Shown: positions 45,217 through 56,656 of the stretch, piece by piece | Position numbering within the stretch: the stretch's first letter is position 1 | Layout of the letters: each line of letters begins with the position of its first letter | Source: Calvatia gigantea | Lineage: Eukaryota; Basidiomycota; Agaricomycetes; Agaricales; Lycoperdaceae | DNA length: 64,000 nucleotides | Direction of reading: 5' to 3' | Assembly (NCBI GenBank): GCA_025093985.1 | Contig: JACAAK010000007.1 | Location: forward strand, 2,356,001-2,420,000 | The notes under the pieces: generated by a model | Told to the model about the DNA's origin: nothing | What the model saw: the letters and a program-made list of their open reading frames with translations, nothing else | The model's database searches: none | Program-made: the position numbers and the translations under genes

Positions 45217-46815
45217 TTACGGTTTGAATCCGTTATGCGAGCCGACAACTCCAAATGCAGGGCCCTCTCTACCCAACATCTTTCTCAAATTCGCCAACTA
45301 AAGCTTCTGGACGCTCATGAGCAGCTGAAATGCCCACCGCTCTCATGTTGGGATTCAAATACAAGGTTGGGTGCTTTCAGCCAACCTGTAACCATATACA
45401 CGATCAGTCCAGGTCAGTTTTGCCTATGATAGGACGTACAGTCGAGGTAGAACTTCAAGCTCCTTTGGGAAGTAAGAATGCCCCGTTGGGACGTGGACAG
45501 GAACAGTCGTACGTGGATCTGGAATTCCGTGCCTTACATATTCGTAGTACATTCCTGACCGAGGCAGCGGGCCCCGCACGCGAGAACCAATAGATTGATA
45601 CCCGCGTAGGAGCTGATAGGATGGGATGGGAGCGGCTTAAACAAATAGTATCTCTCAAGGCAACGGACCTTCGTCATCGGTCCAGGGGTAATCATCAGTC
45701 CAGTTCACGAGTTTCTCGAATATCCAACCAAGGAGACCGGCTGGCGAGTCAGCAAGGCCGTATCCGAGCGTCTGGGGCTGGGTCGACTGTTCCATGTGAT
45801 ACCTTGTTCCTTCTTTTTGAGACCACCGTCTCCGTTCCAACCCAGCTTTCTCAGCAGGTGTATATTGTGTGACGAAGTACCACAAGTATAACATGGGGCT
45901 GTTCCAAGCTTGAGGGGGTCCGGTCTTTCTGTGTGGCGTCAATATTTAGTTGATGCAATCTGAAGTTTCAACCATACCCGGGCTTAAACGGCATGTTTGC
46001 ATGCCAGGCCTTATTGTGTTTCTTGCCATAATCAACGGCAATGCGTCGAGTGATCTGACGCAATGAAACTTTGAGGTGAATGATATGACAGATTTTAAAA
46101 CAGAACGCACAACGACCTTCGCATCACCTCCTTGGGTCACTACCGAACAGCCATCAATACCATATCGTTAACTATTCAATCTGCGTACCATACTCGTTAT
46201 AACCAAGCGCAAGCATTAGCTTGTGAGACACCTATGCCTCCAATTGAGCATGCTACATCGCTGGAGGCGGATGATGAACATACTTCTGCGTGCTGGGCGA
46301 TACCGAACCCTTTCTTCTTTGGCGCCTAAGAGAACCCAAATGCTAGCAAACCTATTGCTACGACATGGAAACTGGGGTGTTCTGATGAGTCTTCAACTAA
46401 CAATGGTGAGATCTTCCTAACTTCCAGGAAGCTCCCGGGCCCTTTCCCAACCAGTTAATAACAATAACGATCGAATGCGGAAAGGCGACTTACATCCATG
46501 AACGAATAATAGAGGGATAGCTGAAGGTACTGAACTCCTCTTGTGGATGTAGTGCACACTCAGAGAACAGAACCCTTCGACCTCGATATCACGCGTAAAT
46601 TATGGTAGCTCCTCGTTGAGTTGAGCTTCATGTTTCTTCCAATCGTGTTCATTCTTCCAGTATGCGGTCAAGCGTTGAATGTCCTTCAATGGTACCCCAT
46701 AGTCACGCCCTACGTTTTCCAGCTCATCGGGGAACCTGGTTAACTCGAGTTTCTCCTTCAATAGAGCGATATCCTCGTCTGTAACAGCAACCTTGAACGG
46801 CCTTTCAGTCGACAT
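45217..46815 (-). pseudogene. Epoxide hydrolase EH-d, degenerate
   Basis: Starts at 46815 ([19 protein letters not shown]) and follows the family layout, but with multiple lesions. CAA has become TAA after LNEELP, and GAG has become TAG in GFSEAP. The nucleophile region GGDWG is altered to GGDAK. Added bases occur near the VRIYYE region, in the catalytic GGHFAAYE segment and in VGDLRKM. The upstream TATA element has become CATAAAAG. Substitution nonsense codons and loss of the active-site motif make this a genuine pseudogene, independent of any assembly error. The promoter module at 46888-46995 is still recognisable. Confidence 0.85.
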
Positions 46816-46887
46816 GACGGCACGAGGTGTGAGAAAGAGAACAAGTGGTGTGAACCCTGCAGACTTTTATGCAGGACCTGGAAGGAG

Positions 46888-46995
46888 GTGGCAAGTTCGG
46901 GTAGACATTATCACCCAACCTATGTGGGAGAAAAGCGAGACGAAAAGGCTGCCGAAACACACGAGATCATGTATTTCATGCTTTGCTTAAAGCCT
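46888..46995 (-). promoter_or_regulatory. Promoter module of EH-d, diverged
   Basis: Same block order as the modules of EH-b and EH-c, with more substitutions (for example CACGAGATCATGT for CACTAGATCATGT). It accompanies a pseudogene. Confidence 0.5.
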
Positions 46996-47263
46996 TTGGA
47001 GTGACCCTAATTTGAGGGTATAGATCAGTCAACCAAAGATCACCCGCCTGTCACCCTCAACCATGAGGCGTGACCGATGGTCACGTCCACGTCTCAGCGA
47101 GTGACTGTATTCCGCCACACCCATTTTTTGGACATCTGAAAATATTTCATTCGTTTCCTGCCCGTTCCACGAAAAATTCAACGGAAAGCTTCTAACACAC
47201 ACCCTTATAAAAGTACAAGCGCCTTGGGGTTAAAATAAAGTATCCAATGAGACGGAAAAATGG

Positions 47264-48351
47264 TTACGGTTTGAATCCATTGTGCGAACTAATAATTCCA
47301 AATGCAGGCCCCCCTCTCCCAAACATCTTTCTCGAATCACTGACCAAAGCCTCCGGACGCTCGTAAGCTGCGAAGTGCCCACCGCTCTCGTGCTGAGATT
47401 CAAACACAAGATTAGGAGCCTTCAGCCACCTGTGGCCACATATTTGATCAGTCCACGCCAGTCAACATGTGGTGGGACATACAGGCGAGGTAGAACTAGA
47501 AGTTCCTTTGGGAAAAAAGAATGTCCTGGTGGGACGTGGACAGGAGTAGTCGTGAGTGGATCTGGGATTCCATGCTTTACGTATTCGTAGTATATCCTGA
47601 CCGAAGCGGCAGGTCCGGCACGAGAGAAACAATAGATCGAGACCCATGTAAGGACTAACGGGACAGATGAGAATGGCTCAAATTGATGAAACCTTTGAAG
47701 CAGCGGACCTTCGTCATAGGTCCAGGTGTAATCGTCTGTCCAATTCACAAGCTTCTCGAATATCCAGCCAAGGAGACCGGCTGGAGAGTCAGCAAGGCCG
47801 TATCCGAGCGTCTGGGGCTGGGTGGATTGTTCCGCGAAATATCCCACCCCTTCTTTTTGAAACCACTGTGTTCGTTCTAATCTGGCTTCCTCAGTGGGTG
47901 TAAGTTGCGTGACAAGGTTCTGTAAAAATAACATAGGGCGTTTCCAGACTTGAGGGGGTCCAGTCTTCCTATGTAGTGTCAATATTTAATCCATGCAGCA
48001 CGGAGTTTCAACCATACGTTGGCGTAACCGGCATATTCGTATGATAGGCATTACTGTGTTTCTTACCGTACTCAACAGCAATACGCTGGGTGATCTGGCG
48101 CAATGAGCTCATAAGTAAATGAGATGGCAAAATCAACAATAGAACGCACGAGAGCTTCCCAATCACTCCCTTGGGTCACTACCGATGGCTATTAATATCG
48201 TCCCGCTAAATTGGCTGTTCATCACACACCATACTCGTTATAACCAAGCGCAAGCATTAGCTTGTGAGATACCTATGACTCTGCATGCTGAGCATGGCCA
48301 AACCCTTTGCTCTTCAGCGCCTCAGAGAAGAACGGCTTTTTCTGCTGACAT
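47264..48351 (-). pseudogene. Epoxide hydrolase EH-e, internal deletion
   Basis: The frame begins MSAEKA at 48351 and then jumps, with loss of about 500 bp of the usual gene, to sequence matching FSEALKSKGFGHAQHAE. The EHN domain and HGWPGS motif are gone. The rest is well kept: TQGSDWEAL (nucleophile motif changed from GGDWG), [73 protein letters not shown] and [14 protein letters not shown], with stop 47264-47266. The join leaves a stop immediately after MSAEKAVLL. The upstream TATA element has become TATAGAAA. It is clearly non-functional as an epoxide hydrolase. Confidence 0.85.
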
Positions 48352-48732
48352 GACGATACGAGAAGTGAAAAAGAGAACAAGCAGCGGTAGGCGAAACTGG
48401 TTTCTATACAGGCCGCGAAGGGGCTCGGTAACTTCGAATGGATGGCATCTTTGCGTTCGGAGACTAAGGAGGAAAACCAGATTGCTGCTTATCCTTTGCA
48501 GGACTTGGCCAGGGAGTTTATCGAGCATCCATGCAGCCCAATCGGACGTCCAAGCGAGATTTCCGGGCATGAGAAAATGGCGGCTATGGCGATTAGATAC
48601 CCAATCTTAGCGTTCGTACGTATCAATGTCCTGGCAAGCATGCCTATCCCGTAATATCTACCACCAATTCTCTGAATCTCTGAAATGGAGCAGAATGTCA
48701 TTTCCATTCGAAAAATCCAGTGAGACGCGCCT

Positions 48733-48785
48733 GACCTGGGTAGTTCCCTAGGTACAGCAATCTTGAACGGCTTTTCCGTTAACAT
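48733..48785 (-). pseudogene. Epoxide hydrolase N-terminal fragment EH-f
   Basis: MLTEKPFKIAVPRELP begins at 48785 and matches the first residues of the family, then similarity ends. It is a relic of a sixth copy at the edge of the array. Confidence 0.6.
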
Positions 48786-51172
48786 ATATCACACTGCCGA
48801 CGAGTCATATTGATTTTTTAAAACCCGTATACCAAATCGTAGCGGCGCTCGGAGCGCCGGTCCCCGACTGTGGTTCATAAATTCACAATTTTACAATGCT
48901 ACGGAGGCATTGAGAAACTGGGATCCCAAAATTCAATCAAAATACTGAGCAATACACAAAAGACGCGCTTCACGGGGAAACTGGGTCTGACCATGTGGAT
49001 TGCGAAGACAAAAAACAGTCCAGTCGTGATTTGATTGGATCTTGATGCTCAGTCAAAAACAGAGATAACACAATAGGAATTGCCGCTTTTTTGGAACGTG
49101 GTCTAGGAATACATACAAAGCAATCGCAACATGATATAAGCTCAGCCGCAGACAACGATCCGAGGCGTTCTCGATACCGGGACTCAGAATAATATAACCA
49201 CACAGGGAAGGCTTGAACAATCTCCCGAACACCAGAAGGAAAAATCACAATCGCAGGTGTATCACCAAACCAACCACTAACTTGTGTAAGAGCTTTGCAG
49301 TACGTGAACGCAGAAGACACGAAATCACAAAGAGTAACCAAAAGACATGGCCTCACCCAAACAAGAATGTATTGTGACATGAAACCCAGACGCAATGTCG
49401 AATCTGGTGGAGCATTGAAGTTTGTAATTTTTGAAAACAATTTGGCATGTTGGGCAAGTATGGATATGTCGCGGAAAGGCGCCTCCCATCCACTGCGAAA
49501 TAGAATATGGGCTCATAAAAACTGAGCGATTCATGCCAGGATAATATATTGCGTCGTAAAATAACGGATATTGTAGTGGATCGTGCAGAATATCATGGGG
49601 GGACAATGAACCTTATCAAGAAGACAAGGGCAACAACACGGCTGTTTAACCACGAACAACTAAGTGTTGCGATGACGTTAGCGAGATAAAACTCAGTAAA
49701 GCCACCGTAAAAACATACCGGACCTACAATACTTTCCAGCCAAAGCGACATGGAATGAACGGTGAACAGAAGATTGGAGAAAACAGAAAAAGATCGTCTG
49801 ACTGCAAGCTGCGTCTCGATTTATTGTACTTGTTTGCTCACGGAATGTGGGGCAGTGGGGTGGTGGAGCTTTCTATTTATTTTTATTTTACCTATTCCCA
49901 CGGCTACAAGTCGTTTGGCAGAGAGAAGGGGCATTTGGATCGACAGAACCCTCCTCTTTCAGAGTCGGGGAACAATGGGGGGGCTGAAACACACTAGATC
50001 ACGTGGTTATGGATGATGATGATGATGAACTCTGCATTTATACCACAACAAGCAAACGAGTGCTAAGACGCGGTCCCAGGCCTAAGGCCCAGGTATCAAC
50101 AATGGCAGTTCTATGTAACGTAACTAGGTCCTGAGTTATTTGTGTGAAGAACTCTGGTGGAGATATGGAATCGTCGAAGAGGTGATGTCATCAGGTGTGG
50201 TTTGAGTTAAAGAAACAAGAAGCGGGAGAGAAAGAGAAATAATCGTAGTGGCGAGACGATGGGGAGGCCTTAACATCCAGACGTTTCTTCAAGCCGAACA
50301 GGCCCATCCTTCCACGCCGGCAAGCCACAGAAACTCGACAGAGGCACGAAGTGGTCCCCCAGTCACTTCTCCCTCTTCCCAGTCCTGCGAGTGAGGACAA
50401 GGGGCAGCAGAGTGGACGAGGGTGTGACGGCAGGATGTACCACGTCAGCGGTTGTGCCGCAAAAGGTCGGCGGTTGACATTGGGGCGGGCTTTGGGCCCT
50501 CCAGGTCGGTCGGCGGGGCGACGGGGCGAGTCGACTTGGCGGAGAGAGCACAAATACGACCGCTAGAGGCTCTCTGTACAGTATACTCCCGCCCTTTCTC
50601 CCCATCTAACCCCTTGTCCAGGTGTGGATGAAAAAGCTTGCTATCACATAAAATTGCGCCAGGGTTATTGAACGCGCCCCATTCTGTTGGTGAATGTGGT
50701 GATGGCTGAGCGCTGAGCGCTGAGTCAAGGTAGGTACTAGTAGGGTACTAGTGTATCACGCATGGGTTCATGCACATGTCTTACTAATATTTTCTACGAA
50801 CGGGCGTGTTACCTGATGGTTGCAGTTCACGTGGTTATGGGCTCCAAAAGACCGTGGGTGTGAGATAGTCACAATGGATCCCTGAGGCCTGAGTACTGAG
50901 TACCTCAGGTCTACAGCACCTACCACCGTTTCTCTACTTCCCGGAATGAAGAAAAAACCATCGCGCTTGGAAGAGTTTAGTATTGGACGTCATCCGATTC
51001 CTAGCCACCCAGGTGGGCGTTGAATGCTTTAGCAACGGATGGATTTTGAAACCTTGCCATTTGCGACTCTGGAACCTCCCCCCTTTTACCTGTATTTGGT
51101 TATAAAGACGGAGAAGTGTTCGCCTTCCAAACACAGGAGTCCATCCATGTCGATCCCAACTATCTCACTGGA
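48786..51172. other. Gene-poor interval with hairpin and dispersed repeat
   Basis: Contains a perfect GGCGCTCGGAGCGCC hairpin near 48842, a dispersed repeat copy at 50009-50100 and tandem AGCGCTG units near 50706-50725. An inverted CCTGAGG/CCTCAGG pair lies near 50882-50910. No gene was recognised. Confidence 0.45.
50009..50100. repeat. Dispersed repeat, copy 2
   Basis: Partner of 21293-21410 in the same orientation. Shared blocks include ATGAACTCTG, CAACAAGCAAACG and GCTAAGACGCGGT. Confidence 0.55.
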
Positions 51173-53740
51173 ATGGAAGACGAAGTGGTGACCATTGGTA
51201 GCTCGGTTGGTCGCAGAGACACGGGTAGTCCGGAGGGTTCTCAGAGCCACGATAGTCAATGTACGCTGGTTCTTATGAGTTTCCTCAACTCATAATGTTC
51301 TGACTACCCTTTAGCGATCTCTCCGCGACGTACAAATACCTCCTCTTATAGGCCGACCACCTCCCCCTATAAGCCGACCACCTCCCTTTATAAGCCAACC
51401 ACCTCTTCTTATATGCCGACTACCTCCCCTTCTAGGCCGACCACCTCCCTTTCTGAGCAGACCACCTTCCCCTCTAGGCCAACCACCTCCCCTTATAGGC
51501 CGACCACCTCCCCTTCTGAGCCGACTACCTCTTCTTATAGGCCAACCACCGCCTCTTTTAGGTCGACCCAGGGATTCAAAAAGCAAATAGATGAGCGTCG
51601 AGATGGTGAGCAATTCACTGGCTACGCGACCCCGAAACGGCATCGTGTTCTAAGAGTTTATTCCTCTGTAGTTTTGGAGAAAATGGCCAGACACATAATT
51701 CCTTCCGCGGGATCTCATCGCCCAGAGGAGTTTGGTCCTTCGTTATGTCACCCAAGCACCCGGTTCAGTTGCCTCGACAAACTCTGGGCACCCATCCGCG
51801 ATGCTGGTTTGGGGACGAGGCTGATTTGGCTCTTTGGACCGGCCGGAGTTGGCAAGTCCGGGGTCATGCGATGTTTAAAGGAACTCGTACCTCTCGGCAC
51901 CGTAGCACCCGCTACCTTATTCCTCCCCCGAGGCGATGGTCAATCAGATCCCCGGAAAGTATTCACAACTTTGGCACACTCTTTTGCCCTTGCCGATCCT
52001 GGATACCGTCGTTATTTGGGATCGAGAATGGATCTTGATCCCCAGTTCCTGGATGGACCTCTCCACCAGCAGTTCAGTTACCTGTTCGACACCGCATCAA
52101 TGAGAGAGTATTTGAGTGATGTTTCTCGGCGCTGGGTGGTGATCCTAGATGGCCTGGACGGGTGTAGCGACGGAGCCGAGATTCTGGACGTAATTCTTAA
52201 ATCCACCACCCTCCATTCTGAAAACACTCGACTCATCTGGATCATTGCCAGCCGACCTGAGCCAGCTTTAAAGGTACTTTTCGCTCAAGCCGAGAAAGAG
52301 ATAGCAGGTTTCTGTAAAATCGAGATGCTACCAGACTCTGATCTTCCCTCGCAAGAACTGGAAAGTTATCTTCACGATGCATTCTTACAAATTTCGTCAA
52401 ATTACACAGTACGGCCAGCAGAGTCCCAGTTCCTTCTACTTGCAGTCGCGGCTTCGGGACGGCTCGCTTTTGCAGAAACCCTTGTCAGGTACATCGGCGA
52501 AGAGAACCCCGCACTACGCCTCAAAAATGTTCTACTTTCTATTGACCAAAGCGCAGCGGGCCCCCATGACTTGTCTCTTCGGGTGAGGGAGAATCCTTTC
52601 CACGGCCTCGACCAACTGTATAAACGAATTCTTGCCGATGTACCAGTCGACCTCTTCTCTGTAACCAAGCGAATACTATCATACCTCGTCTATTCATCGG
52701 AACTCTCATTCCATAACGCTTCTGCTCAGGGCCTTTGTAATTTTCCTTCACCTCACGCAAACTGTATTTTATGCGGCTTTACAAAATGTCCGTTCTGTGG
52801 TCGATGTACCTTCGCCTGGTGCGGCATTTCAAAATGTCCTGCGCCTGTATGATTCTTCGTTTCAGGACTTCCTCCGGGATCCTAATCGCTCCGGTGTATT
52901 CTTCATTGACGAGCCAAATGCGGCTCTCGACTGCGCCAAAATATGTCTCTCATGGTACCTAACGTTTTTCTCTCGGGGCTGTGAGTTTACAGTCATGAAA
53001 CCTTGACGGTGAAGGTCTCACCATATCTTAGGGTCCCACCTCCAGCCAATTATATGGTCGCAAAGTTCCTCCAGACCTGGAGTGGGTTTCGGACTACAAT
53101 AAGGAGGCAATTTGTCTCCAAGTTGCCCGACTTGCCGAGGAAAACTGTTGGGCAGCTTGCAATAAGATAGACAAACGGGATAAGGGTCTCTTCTCCCACA
53201 TTCGAAGCCTTGATTTTAGACAAATTCACAACGAACTTGATGGTCGTTGGTATGATTTTGTGAACAAGTTACGGGAACTGGTAAGCATCGAGTCACTAAT
53301 ATCTGCCCGGCCGGCTCCTGCTAAAACGTCTTCGATCATGTAGGATCCGTCGATGGGCATCATCCGTACAGAACCACGGGGTGAGACAGATCTCCAATTG
53401 CTGAAGCATATGGAGTCAATGACCAAATTCTGGGAGCCTGTCGACCCCGCTACGTTTCCATTAACATTTGGGGTACGTCGTCTGCTTAGCCGTGGTTACA
53501 ACTGTTTTTTCAATCCGTGAAAAGTTCGCAAAGTACCCCACCAGAAAATATTTCTTGATTGGTCATGGTTTGAAAACCATTATATGTTGGGTTTCCAGCT
53601 ACCTCAAGCACTCCCGGATAGAGATGCTGAATTGCGAAAACGGTCCTTCAAAGAAGCAGCTCGATGCCTACCATGACTGGTTGCTCCAGGTAGAATGGTT
53701 TGAAGCAGACAGTGACGATGCGGAAACGGAGGAAGAGTGA
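51173..53740 (+). CDS. NACHT/STAND NTPase 1 with PTT heptad repeats
   Basis: Starts at 51173 (MEDEVVTIGSSVGRRDTGS). A 54-nt intron leads into about ten 7-residue repeats of the type YRPTTSP. The NACHT domain follows: Walker A FGPAGVGKSG near residue 203, Walker B VVILDGLDGC near residue 305 and the sensor-like LIWIIASRPEPAL. Then come ELESYLHDAF, GLDQLYKRILADVPVDLFS and RILSYLVYSSELSF. One extra base near 52745 shifts the frame to SVVDVPSPGAAFQNVLRLYD, SSFQDFLRD and LSWY, and further breaks (including an in-frame TAG) lie near 52990-53040. The C-terminal part (DLEWVSDYNKEAICLQVARL, FVNKLREL, KYFLIGHGLKTIICW) ends at 53740. Members of this class act in fungal non-self recognition or cell death; this one has no visible effector domain. 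Confidence 0.75.
51347..51568 (+). repeat. 21-bp coding minisatellite (YRPTTSP)
   Basis: About ten in-frame 21-bp units plus a partial one. Each encodes a heptad with a PTT core (variants YKPTTSL, SEQTTFP, SEPTTSS). The tract sits between the first intron and the NACHT domain of NACHT protein 1. Ser/Thr density suggests a flexible, modifiable linker. Copy number is likely polymorphic. Confidence 0.85.
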
Positions 53741-54213
53741 GGGGTGTTACACGCCAAATTACAAAGAATTAATTACTTCTTCCAATGTCCGATCTGTCCT
53801 TGATACCCCGAGCGCCTTACGCTGCGAGTACTCGGAAAGTAGAGAGCCGTTTCAGGATCAGTTGTCTTCCAAACTGAGGGGACCTACTTAGAAAAATTTC
53901 CGAGTCATTGGTCTGAATAATGGCCCTGCAATTTCCATGAACCCAAGTTTCTCTCTGGGCAGCTCTTGCAACTGCGAGTTATGCTATATGAGGAATGAAA
54001 AGTTGAGGAAAGTTCCGTTTCGCTAATGATATATGAAATCCGGACTTGGCGCTGATAGTGGGACTCGGGTTGTTCTCGGGGGTGGCGTTGGGCAGTCCGA
54101 TAAGGTTTAAATTTAAAGGCTGTCTTGATGGACAAGGTGAGGCTTATTCCCACTGGTAACAAAGGATTAGCAAATGAGGTGCAAAGATTTAAATCTGTCC
54201 TTGGGGCGTGACT
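53741..54213. other. Short spacer between the two NACHT genes
   Basis: Less than 0.5 kb, and likely promoter of the second gene. Nothing else was recognised. Confidence 0.4.
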
Positions 54214-56656
54214 ATGTGTGTGATTGCTCAGCGCTCAGCGCTCAGCGCTCAGGCTCCAGGCTTCTCCCCTAACCTTCCGGCATCTCCTATTCCACCAGTT
54301 CAAATGCTTGCCGATCCGCCGTCCGACTCTTCTCTTCGCCCCTCTGAGCGGACCAGACATAACCAGCCCGACCAGTTTTCCTCACATTCCGCTGGTAAGC
54401 TCTGATTACACGACTTCAATCATCACGCTGAATAGGCGGCGCCTTGAGGTTCACGGGAACTGAACAGTGGTCAACACCAATCTGGTTTCTTCAATGGCGC
54501 GAGTCAGGATCGCTATCCACAATTCGCCGATGATTGAATATCATGATAACATAGTCAATAATGTTACTATGAAAAAGACTGGTGGGCAATCTCCCAACTT
54601 TTGTCCCAAGCCTCGCGACAGGAAATAACCAAAAATCCAGTGCGCGAGCGTCTTGCACCGTACACCAATCTCGATGCCGCAATGGATTCCCGCGCCCGAT
54701 TCCCACCTCCGCGATACCGGCCAGGTACCCGTGAGCAAGTTGTAGCCAAGCTGATGAGCTGGCTGATGGGCCCAGGACGCCAGTCAAACATGTTATGGCT
54801 TTGTGGGCCGACTGGCACTGGGAAGTCGGCGGTCGCCCAAACGTTCGCTGAGCATTGTTCTCAGAAGAAGCTATCTAACGCTTCCTTCTTCTTCTCACAA
54901 TCGGACGGTCGTAACAACCCTAACTACGTCATTCCCACTCTTGTGTACCAATTAGCTGGGTTCATACCCGAATACCAAACTCTCCTAATTGACCGACTCT
55001 CCGAGGATCCCGAGTGGATGAGGAAGACGCGACGTACTCAATTCAGGACGTTTATCATCGAGCCATTTTTGCGTTTGCAAATCCCGGAACCCGTCGTTGT
55101 CGTCTTAGACGGATTGGACGAGTGTATGGGAAAGGACGCTCAACGTGAGATCGTCGAAATGATAAATGAAGCTGTGCAACTAAAGGAAGACCTCCCTTTC
55201 CTATGGTTGATTTGCAGTCGACCCGAGGCACACCTCACTCACATATTCTTGACCATCAACTGCGCTCGCGAAGAACTCGTCATTGACGGGAGGTCCAGAG
55301 ACGACGTCGAACTATATTTACGCGACGGACTTGCAAGGATTAAGGGGGAGTTCTCTATTATCACAACATGGCCGTCTGAAAAGCAGATTACCAAACTTTC
55401 ACTTGCTGCCTGTGGCCTTTTCGCCTTTGCCTCAGCTGCGCTTGACTATATTGGTGACTCTGATTACGGAGATCCAATGTCCCGCCTTGATGCCTTCCTG
55501 TCTTTTCTCCAGAGGAAAAGCAAAACTGGGAATAATCCTCTCAAGGCTCTTGACATCCTCTATACCCGGATCTTCGATGGGATATCAGACGAAGTCCTTC
55601 CTACATCTAAGCAAATACTATCTTTCCCTATCTACGTATCGGGATCCCCGTTGAAAGCTTTCACTCAGACCTCCGCCCAGACGCTTCTGTAACTTCTTAC
55701 GCCTCGAGCAAAGTGCATTTTACGGGGCTCTGTGGAAACTTCATTCCGTGGTTGATGTACCCCCGCCCGAAGCAGCATCCCAAAAGGTTTTGCGCTTCTA
55801 TCATACCTCGCTTCAGGATTTCCTCCAGGATGCTGGTCGCTCCGGTGAATTCTTTATTGATGAGCAAAACGCGATCGTCGATTATGCCAAATTATGCCTC
55901 TCCTGGTACGAGTCCGATACGGCGTTGTTCCGTACCTCCCACGGTGAGTTTGCCATGATCCACCGAGGTGGTGAAACATTTTCAATGCACGAGCCCAGGA
56001 TCAGACTTGAAGTGGGTGTCGGATGATAATAGGGAAGAAATTTCCCTAGAGATTGCAGGCCTCGCGGACAAATGGGATGAGGGCCTTCTCTCCCAAGTTC
56101 AAGCGTTTGATTTCAAACAGATCCAAATCAAGAGAGTTGATCATCGCTGGTGTGATTTTGTGAACTGGTTATGGAAAACGGTAAGTGCCAAGGCACCGAG
56201 AATACACTTATCAATTCTCCATGTTGAAATTATTGTTGGTCACACAGGATACTTCGAGCGGCATCGTTCGCACAGAGCCGCGCAATAAGGCAGATCACCA
56301 ACTCCTGGAATACATGAAAATTATGATCAGGGACTGCGAGCCCATTGAGCCTGCAGCATTTCCACTGAAATTTGTAGGTTGAGTTTTACTCGTTGCTACA
56401 CGTAACCATTTTCTGAAGCTGCAAAAAGGCCGCTGACTCTCATGCGAGAGGATACTTTCTGATTGGCGATGGTCCGAAGGCTATTCTGTGTTTGTTTTCC
56501 TCTTTCCGCAAGAGATTCCGGCTTGAGGTATTGAGCTGTGACAAGGAACCCTCGGAGAGGCGGATTCAAGCGTACCGTAAGCGGATGCTCAAGGTGGGAT
56601 GGTACCAGGAAGTGGTAGCGATGAAAAACAAGAGAGTTGCAGAAGACACCATGTAA
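54214..56656 (+). CDS. NACHT/STAND NTPase 2
   Basis: A first exon probably begins at 54214 (MCVIAQRSALSAQAPG, disordered) and splices near 54397; its junction to the next exon is not certain. From about 54605 the protein reads LAPYTNLDAAMDSRARFPPP, PGTREQVVAKLMSWLMGPGR, Walker A LCGPTGTGKSAVAQTFAEHC near 54805 and ASFFFSQSDGRNNP. Walker B VVVVLDGLDECMGKD follows near 55095, then LWLICSRPEAHL, DDVELYLRDGLA and LDILYTRIFDGIS. Extra bases near 55689 and in 55976-55995 shift the frame onward to SVVDVPPPEAASQKVLRFYH, WVSDDNREEISLEIAGLADK, GIVRTEPRNKADHQLL and GYFLIGDGPKAILCLFSSF. The stop is TAA 56654-56656. It is a close paralogue of NACHT protein 1, sharing the C-terminal domain but lacking the PTT repeats. 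Confidence 0.75.

Noticed and set aside
50191..50605. Overlapping ORFs on both strands as a gene
   Set aside because: High GC and Arg/Pro bias on both strands without any motif; looks like compositional openness.
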